A stretch of DNA of 64,000 nt from the NCBI RefSeq assembly GCF_030555055.1, contig NZ_JAMOAO010000001.1, positions 1,922,001 to 1,986,000 on the forward strand. Direction: 5' to 3'. A model generated the notes under the pieces. That model was not told the origin of the DNA, searched no databases, and saw only the letters and a program-made list of their open reading frames with translations. The position numbers and the translations under genes are program-made. The number at the start of each line of letters is the position of its first letter. Position 1 is the stretch's first letter. The DNA is from Nocardiopsis sp. YSL2 (lineage in GTDB: Bacteria; Actinomycetota; Actinomycetes; Streptosporangiales; Streptosporangiaceae). This document shows positions 59,051 through 64,000 of this stretch, in pieces.

Positions 59051-60007
59051 ATGCGCATCGCGATGTTCGGTTACCAGACCTGGGGGCACCGGACACTGCG
59101 GGCTCTGTTGGAGTCCGGCCACGAGGTCGTCCTCGTCGTCACGCACCCGCCGTCGGACCACGCCTACGAGCGGATCTGGTCCGACTCGGTCGCCGACCTG
59201 GCGGCCGAGAACGGTATCGAGGTCATCGAGCGCAACCGGCCCGACGAGGCGCTGGCCGCACGGCTGGGCGAGGTCGCCCCGGACCTGATCGTCGCCAACA
59301 ACTGGCGCACCTGGCTGCCGCCGGAGATCTTCGCCCGGCCCCGCCACGGCACGCTCAACGTGCACGACTCGCTGCTGCCCGCCTACGCCGGCTTCTCGCC
59401 GATCATCTGGGCCCTGCTCAACGACGAGGAGGAGGTCGGGGTGACGGCGCACAAGATGGACGCCGAGCTCGACGCCGGCCCGATCGTGTACCAGCAGGCC
59501 GTCAAGGTCGGCCCGCGCGACACCGCCACCGACCTGTTCCACGCCACCGTCGACCTCATCACTCCGGTGGTGCACACCTCCCTGGAGCGGATCGCCGCGG
59601 GCAGCACCGACTGGGTCCCGCAGGACCGCACCAGGGCCAGCTTCTTCCACAAGCGCGCGGAGGAGGACAGCCGCATCGACTGGACCCTGCCCGCCGAGGA
59701 CATCGACCGCCTGGTGCGCGCCCAGTCCGACCCCTACCCCAACGCCTTCGCCTTCCACGGCGAGCGCCGGCTGCGGATCACCCGGGCCTCGGTCTCGAAG
59801 GGGCGCTACGGCGGCACCCCCGGCCGGATCTTCTACCCCGAGGGCGACGGCGTGGTGATCGTCGCCGGGCCCGACGCCCGCACCGGACGGGCCCGCGGCG
59901 TGGTCGTCGAGGCCGTCCGCACAGACGACGGGACGGACCTGGCCGCGCGCGACTACTTCCGCCGCATGGGCGGCTACCTCACGCCGCACCCCCGGTCCAC
60001 CACGTGA
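59051..60007 (+). CDS. N-hydroxyornithine formyltransferase
   Basis: 318 residues, methionyl-tRNA-formyltransferase fold. The catalytic segment is NVHDSLLPAYAGFSPIIWAL with DAGPIVYQQ; the C-terminal OB-like domain (RIDWTLPAEDIDRLVRAQSD) is present. Uses 10-formyl-tetrahydrofolate. Not the housekeeping enzyme: it is iron-regulated and overlaps the ABC gene by 4 bp (GTGA). Equivalent to the CchA role in coelichelin clusters. ATG 59051 follows GAGGAGG. Confidence 0.92.
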   Translation: MRIAMFGYQTWGHRTLRALLESGHEVVLVVTHPPSDHAYERIWSDSVADLAAENGIEVIERNRPDEALAARLGEVAPDLIVANNWRTWLPPEIFARPRHGTLNVHDSLLPAYAGFSPIIWALLNDEEEVGVTAHKMDAELDAGPIVYQQAVKVGPRDTATDLFHATVDLITPVVHTSLERIAAGSTDWVPQDRTRASFFHKRAEEDSRIDWTLPAEDIDRLVRAQSDPYPNAFAFHGERRLRITRASVSKGRYGGTPGRIFYPEGDGVVIVAGPDARTGRARGVVVEAVRTDDGTDLAARDYFRRMGGYLTPHPRSTT

Positions 60008-61773
60008 GCGCGTCCGGAAACGACAGCGGTTCCACCGACAGGAGCGAGCCCGACGAGGTGGACGGGCCCGAGGGGGCACCCGGCTCCGCCGGGCCCCGCC
60101 GGACCGGCGGTGCCGTCCTGCGCGGAGCCGTCGCGGGCCAGCGCGGCCGGGTGGCCGCGGCGTCCGTGCTCGGCTCCGGGCACCAGGCGGGCGAAGCCCT
60201 GGTCCCCGTCATCATCGGCGTGGTGATCGACCTGGCCGTGGCCACCGGATCCCCGCGCGCCCTCGTCCTGTGGCTGGCGGTGCTCGGCGCCGCCTTCGTC
60301 GTGCTGTCGTTCAGCTACCGGTTCGCGGCCCGCATCGCCGAGCGCGCCTCCGAACAGGCCGCCCACGAGCTGCGGCTCCGGCTCACGCGGCGGGTCCTGG
60401 ACCCGCGGGGCGGCGCCGAGCGCGACCGGCTGCCCGGCGCGCTGACCAACATCGCCTCCGGCGACGCCGAACGGGTCGGGATGGCCGTGGGCCTGCTGGC
60501 CCTCGGGGTCTCCTCGATCGCCGGACTCGCGGTCAGCGCCGCCGCGCTGCTCCGGGTCTCGGTACCGCTGGGGCTGCTGGTACTGCTCGGCACTCCCCCG
60601 CTGCTCTACCTCGCCCACCTGGTGAGTCGGCCGCTGGCGCGCCGCAGCGAGGGCGAGCAGGAACGGGCGGCCCAGGCCTCCGGCACCGCCGCCGACCTCG
60701 TCGCGGGGCTGCGGGTCCTCAAGGGGCTGGGCGCGGAGACCGCCGCGTCCGAGCGCTACCGCACCACCAGCCGCGCCTCCTTCTTCTCCGCGCTGCGCGC
60801 CTCCCGCGCCCAAGCCGGGCACGACGGCGCCGTACTCGCCCTGACCGGCGGGTTCATCGCGGCCGTGGCCCTGGCCGGGGCCGTGCTGGCCATGCGCGGC
60901 GAGGTCAGCATCGGCGGACTGGTCGCGGCCGTGGGCCTGGCGCAGTTCCTGCACGGGCCGTTCCGGGTACTCGCCTTCGTCAATGGCGTGTTCGCCCAGG
61001 CACGGGCCTCCGCGCAGCGCATCGCCGACGTTCTGGAGTCCCCCTGGTCGGTCCCGGACGGCAGTGCGGCCCTGCCGCCGGAGCCCGCCGGGGAGCTGCG
61101 CCTGGACGGGGTCCGGTACGGGTCCCTGCGCGGTGTGGACGCCCGCATCGGCTCCGGCGGCCTGGTCGGCGTCGTCGCGCCCGACCCGGCGGCCGCCGCC
61201 GACCTGCTCGCCTGCCTGGCGCGCGACGCCGACCCGGATGAGGGATCGGTCGAGGTGGACGGGGTGGACGTGGCCAAGCTCGCCCTGGACGACCTGCGCA
61301 GGGCCGTGCTGGTGGCCGAACACGACGCCGCCCTGTTCGAGACCTCCCTGGCCGACAACGTGGCCGCCGCCGCCCGGGGGCCGATCGACCGCGCCCTGGA
61401 CGCGGCGACCGCCGACGAGGTCGCCGAGGCGCTCCCCGAGGGACGCGAGACCCGGCTGGCCGAGCGCGGGCGCTCGCTCTCGGGCGGCCAGCGCCAGCGG
61501 GTGGCCCTCGCCCGGGCGCTGGCGGCCGACCCGCCCGTCCTGGTGCTGCACGATCCCACCACCGCCGTCGACACCGTCACCGAGGCCCGCGTGGCCGAAG
61601 GGCTGGCCCGTCTGCGCCGGGGGCGCACGACCGTGCTGGTCACCACCAGTCCCGCCCTGCTGGACACCGCCGACACCGTCCTGTTCCTGGACGGGGGGAC
61701 CGTGGCCGCCCAGGGCAGCCACGCGGAGCTGGCCCGTACGTCCCCGACCTACCGCGAGGCGGTGTTCGCGTGA
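60004..61773 (+). CDS. ABC exporter half with degenerate Walker A and B
   Basis: 589 residues: membrane domain (about 35-325) and nucleotide-binding domain. The signature SLSGGQRQRVAL is intact, but the Walker A site reads VVAPDPAAAADLL with no Lys-Ser/Thr, and Walker B ends HDPT, so the catalytic Glu is lost. It can still serve as signature donor for the partner. Starts at GTG 60004 overlapping the formyltransferase stop; its own stop overlaps the next GTG. Likely exports the siderophore or its precursor. Confidence 0.92.
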   Translation: MSASGNDSGSTDRSEPDEVDGPEGAPGSAGPRRTGGAVLRGAVAGQRGRVAAASVLGSGHQAGEALVPVIIGVVIDLAVATGSPRALVLWLAVLGAAFVVLSFSYRFAARIAERASEQAAHELRLRLTRRVLDPRGGAERDRLPGALTNIASGDAERVGMAVGLLALGVSSIAGLAVSAAALLRVSVPLGLLVLLGTPPLLYLAHLVSRPLARRSEGEQERAAQASGTAADLVAGLRVLKGLGAETAASERYRTTSRASFFSALRASRAQAGHDGAVLALTGGFIAAVALAGAVLAMRGEVSIGGLVAAVGLAQFLHGPFRVLAFVNGVFAQARASAQRIADVLESPWSVPDGSAALPPEPAGELRLDGVRYGSLRGVDARIGSGGLVGVVAPDPAAAADLLACLARDADPDEGSVEVDGVDVAKLALDDLRRAVLVAEHDAALFETSLADNVAAAARGPIDRALDAATADEVAEALPEGRETRLAERGRSLSGGQRQRVALARALAADPPVLVLHDPTTAVDTVTEARVAEGLARLRRGRTTVLVTTSPALLDTADTVLFLDGGTVAAQGSHAELARTSPTYREAVFA

Positions 61774-63509
61774 CCCTCCTGCCCACCGCCGAGGCCCGCC
61801 GCGTCCGGCGGGCCGTCGCCGATCTCGTCATGGACCGCAGGGGCACCGCCGCCTGGGCCCTGGTCACACTGGTCGGCGCGACCGCCGTCGGGCTGGGCAC
61901 CGCGCCCGTGCTCGGCCACATCGTCGACCTCGTCGCGCAGGGCCGTGAGCCCTCCTCCCTCGCCGTTCCCATCGCGCTGCTGCTGGTCATCGCCGCCCTG
62001 AGCGGCCTGGGCAACGCGCTGGGCGTGGCCGGTGTGGCCCGGCTCGGCGAAAGCGTGGTGGCGGATCTGCGCGAGAGGTTCGTCGCCCGGGCCCTGCGGC
62101 TTCCGTTGGAGCGGGTGGAACTGGCGGGGTCGGGCGACCTGACCTCACGGGTGACGGGCGACGTCACGGTGGTGACCCGCGCGGTGCGCGACGCCTTCCC
62201 CCGGCTGGCGCAGGCGCTGTTCACCATCGTGCTCACGCTGGGCGCGCTGGCGCTGCTGGACTGGCGCTTCCTGGCGGCCGTGCTGCTGGCCGTACCGGTG
62301 CAGATGTACTCGCTGCGCCGGTACCTGAAACTGGCGGCCCCGGTGTACGACGAGCACCGCAAGGCGGTCGGCACGCGCCAGCACCGGCTGCTCGACACCA
62401 TCAGCGGCGCCCGGACCGTGCGTGCCTTCGGCCTGGCCGACGAGCACACGCGGCGGGTGGGCGGTGCCTCCCAGCGGGCCGCCGACCTGGCCGTGGCGGG
62501 ACAGAAGCTCGCCACCCGGCTGTTCTCGCTGCTCAACCTCGCCGAGTTCATCGGTCTGGCGGGGGTGCTGATCGCCGGGTACTGGCTGGTGGGCCAGGAC
62601 ATGGCGACCATCGGTACCGCCACGGCGGCGGCCCTGTACTTCCACAACCTGTTCGCCCCGATCAACACGGCGATCGGGCTCGCCGACGAGGCCCAGAAGG
62701 CACGCGCGGCGCTGGCCCGCATGATCGGGGTGTGCGACCTGCCCGCCGAGGAGGAGTCCGGCGACCACCCGGCGCCGGACGGCTCGCTGTCCCTGTCCGG
62801 GGTGGGGCACGCCTACCGCCCGGGTCTGCCGGTGCTCTCGGACGTCGATCTGGAGATCGTGCCGGGTGAGCGGGTGGCCCTGGTGGGGGCGAGCGGCGCG
62901 GGCAAGTCCACCCTGGCCAAGCTCGTGGCGGGCATCCACCCGGCCTCCGAGGGGTCCTTGCGCGTGGGAGGGCTCGACCTCGCCGCCACGGGCCCGATCG
63001 CGGCCCGCCAGGCGGTGACGCTGATCAGCCAGGAGGTGCACGTGTTCGCCGGCCCCCTGGCCGACGACCTGCGCCTGGCGCGCCCGGAGGCCACCGACGA
63101 GGAGCTGGGCGCCGCGCTGGAGACCGTGGGCGCGCTCGACTGGGTGACGGCCCTGCCGGAGGGCACGGCGACCGTGGTCGGTACCGGCGGGCACAAGCTC
63201 ACCGCGGCCCAGGCACAGCAGATCGCCCTGGCCCGTCTGGTCCTGGCCGACCGGCCGATCGCGGTCCTGGACGAGGCCACCGCCGACGCGGGAAGCGCCG
63301 GCGCCCGTCGGTTGGAGGAAGCCGCCGCCCGGGCCCTGGAGGGCCGCACGGGGCTGGTGGTCGCCCACCGGCTGACCCAGGCCGCCGACGCCGACCGCGT
63401 GGTGGTGCTGGAGGGTGGTCGCGTCGTCGAGTCCGGCCCGCACGAGGAGCTGGTGCGGGCGGACGGCCCGTACGCCGAGCTGTGGAAGGCCTGGTCCGCC
63501 CGCCGGTAA
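61770..63509 (+). CDS. ABC exporter half with degenerate signature
   Basis: 579 residues: membrane domain (about 20-310) and nucleotide-binding domain with intact Walker A (GASGAGKSTLAKL), Walker B (AVLDEATAD) and switch His (VAHRLTQA), but signature KLTAAQAQQIAL in place of LSGGQ. Together with the preceding half it forms one working composite ATP site. Same operon, GTG start overlapping the stop. Confidence 0.93.
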   Translation: MTLLPTAEARRVRRAVADLVMDRRGTAAWALVTLVGATAVGLGTAPVLGHIVDLVAQGREPSSLAVPIALLLVIAALSGLGNALGVAGVARLGESVVADLRERFVARALRLPLERVELAGSGDLTSRVTGDVTVVTRAVRDAFPRLAQALFTIVLTLGALALLDWRFLAAVLLAVPVQMYSLRRYLKLAAPVYDEHRKAVGTRQHRLLDTISGARTVRAFGLADEHTRRVGGASQRAADLAVAGQKLATRLFSLLNLAEFIGLAGVLIAGYWLVGQDMATIGTATAAALYFHNLFAPINTAIGLADEAQKARAALARMIGVCDLPAEEESGDHPAPDGSLSLSGVGHAYRPGLPVLSDVDLEIVPGERVALVGASGAGKSTLAKLVAGIHPASEGSLRVGGLDLAATGPIAARQAVTLISQEVHVFAGPLADDLRLARPEATDEELGAALETVGALDWVTALPEGTATVVGTGGHKLTAAQAQQIALARLVLADRPIAVLDEATADAGSAGARRLEEAAARALEGRTGLVVAHRLTQAADADRVVVLEGGRVVESGPHEELVRADGPYAELWKAWSARR

Positions 63510-63536
63510 GCCGCCGGGCAGGAGAACGACCTGGGC

Positions 63537-63571
63537 GGGGCGGGGCCGCGGAGTGATGCGGGCCCCGCCCC
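63537..63571 (+). terminator. Perfect 11-bp hairpin after the ABC pair
   Basis: GGGGCGGGGCC (63537-63547) pairs perfectly with GGCCCCGCCCC (63561-63571). Confidence 0.85.
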
Positions 63572-64000
63572 CGCGTGTGCGGGGGGCACTCCTGGCCTGC
63601 GCTTTCCTCTGGACGGCATGCCGTTTCCACAACGTGTCGAGAGTCGGACAGAACACCCATCCTGCCGAGCCTGTTCAACGAACTCGCGACACACGGCGCG
63701 AACTCCGAATCAGGGGACACCGGCGAACACGACTCCGGCAACACGCCGGGCGCTGGCCGCGAACAGGGAAGCGGACCCAGCAAGGTCCCGGCGGTCGTCC
63801 GCGACGTACGAGGGCGCTGACCCGGCGCTGGTGCCCGCCACACGGCTCAGCCACCGGCCGGGGCCCCTCCCTCGTGTGACGACCCGCCTCCTGCACTCCA
63901 GCGAAACCCAGGCCGCTGAAACGTTCTTATCACACTGAACCTTCCCCTTGGTCGCGTCCAGCCGAGCAAAGCCCGTGGCCACAGGGTCACCGTAAGAAGT
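63572..64000. other. End of window without a recognised gene
   Basis: Short overlapping frames only, none family-like. A gene may begin beyond base 64000. A short palindrome CGGCATGCCG occurs at about 63615. Confidence 0.4.

Overview
The window is high-GC actinobacterial DNA. Most codons end in G or C, GTG starts are common and purine-rich ribosome sites are clear. Families such as DUF3263, DUF397/DUF5753 XRE pairs, a CysO-type sulfur carrier, a mycosin-like protein and IdeR/DmdR-type iron boxes point to a filamentous actinomycete. A Nocardiopsis-like or Streptomyces-like chromosome arm is my inference; no rRNA, tRNA, CRISPR array, insertion sequence or replication origin was seen.

Layout. 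1-5550: a PadR regulator with a truncated drug-type ABC ATPase; threonine synthase and cysO behind a SAM-I riboswitch; trehalose-6-phosphate synthase; methionine aminopeptidase. 5650-12670: an XRE-cupin regulator divergent from an MFS exporter, a GrpB-family gene, a mycosin homologue lacking all catalytic residues, DUF3263, trehalose-phosphatase and a class C beta-lactamase-like hydrolase, with two related inverted-repeat elements in the spacers. 12838-21750: an orphan argJ, then a PTS locus: enzyme I, a zinc dehydrogenase, mannitol-family EIIA/EIIB/EIIC and a DeoR regulator on the minus strand, divergent from a 1-phosphofructokinase-like kinase and HPr. 21888-27740: an SDR and an MFS / rifampin-phosphotransferase-like / TetR operon with an operator at its promoter.

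27763-42110 is accessory DNA. It holds an HNH endonuclease; a C5 DNA methyltransferase with Vsr and a NaeI-like endonuclease; an unknown protein; an AspBHI/Mrr-type (probably methylation-dependent) endonuclease; a small protein/DUF6879 pair; a coupled operon of radical SAM, CYTH, a small protein and YdcF, facing an XRE-TPR regulator and a Nudix hydrolase; then a DUF5753-XRE/DUF397/HATPase group. The radical SAM-CYTH-YdcF-Nudix locus is the best candidate for an undescribed pathway here.

42353-57314 is mostly ordinary metabolism and transport: two-gene or single-gene units for MFS export, nitronate monooxygenase, penicillin acylase, SDR/TetR, DUF1918, a FusB-like FBP protein, a Stealth phosphotransferase, a DASS transporter and a SelW-like protein. 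It is interrupted by a less GC-rich pair (DUF4365 nuclease-like protein plus an unknown partner, 49494-51256). 57513-63509 is an iron-regulated hydroxamate siderophore segment: ornithine N-monooxygenase divergent from a formyltransferase and a heterodimeric ABC exporter whose two ATPase domains are degenerate in complementary ways. Perfect hairpin terminators close most of these units.
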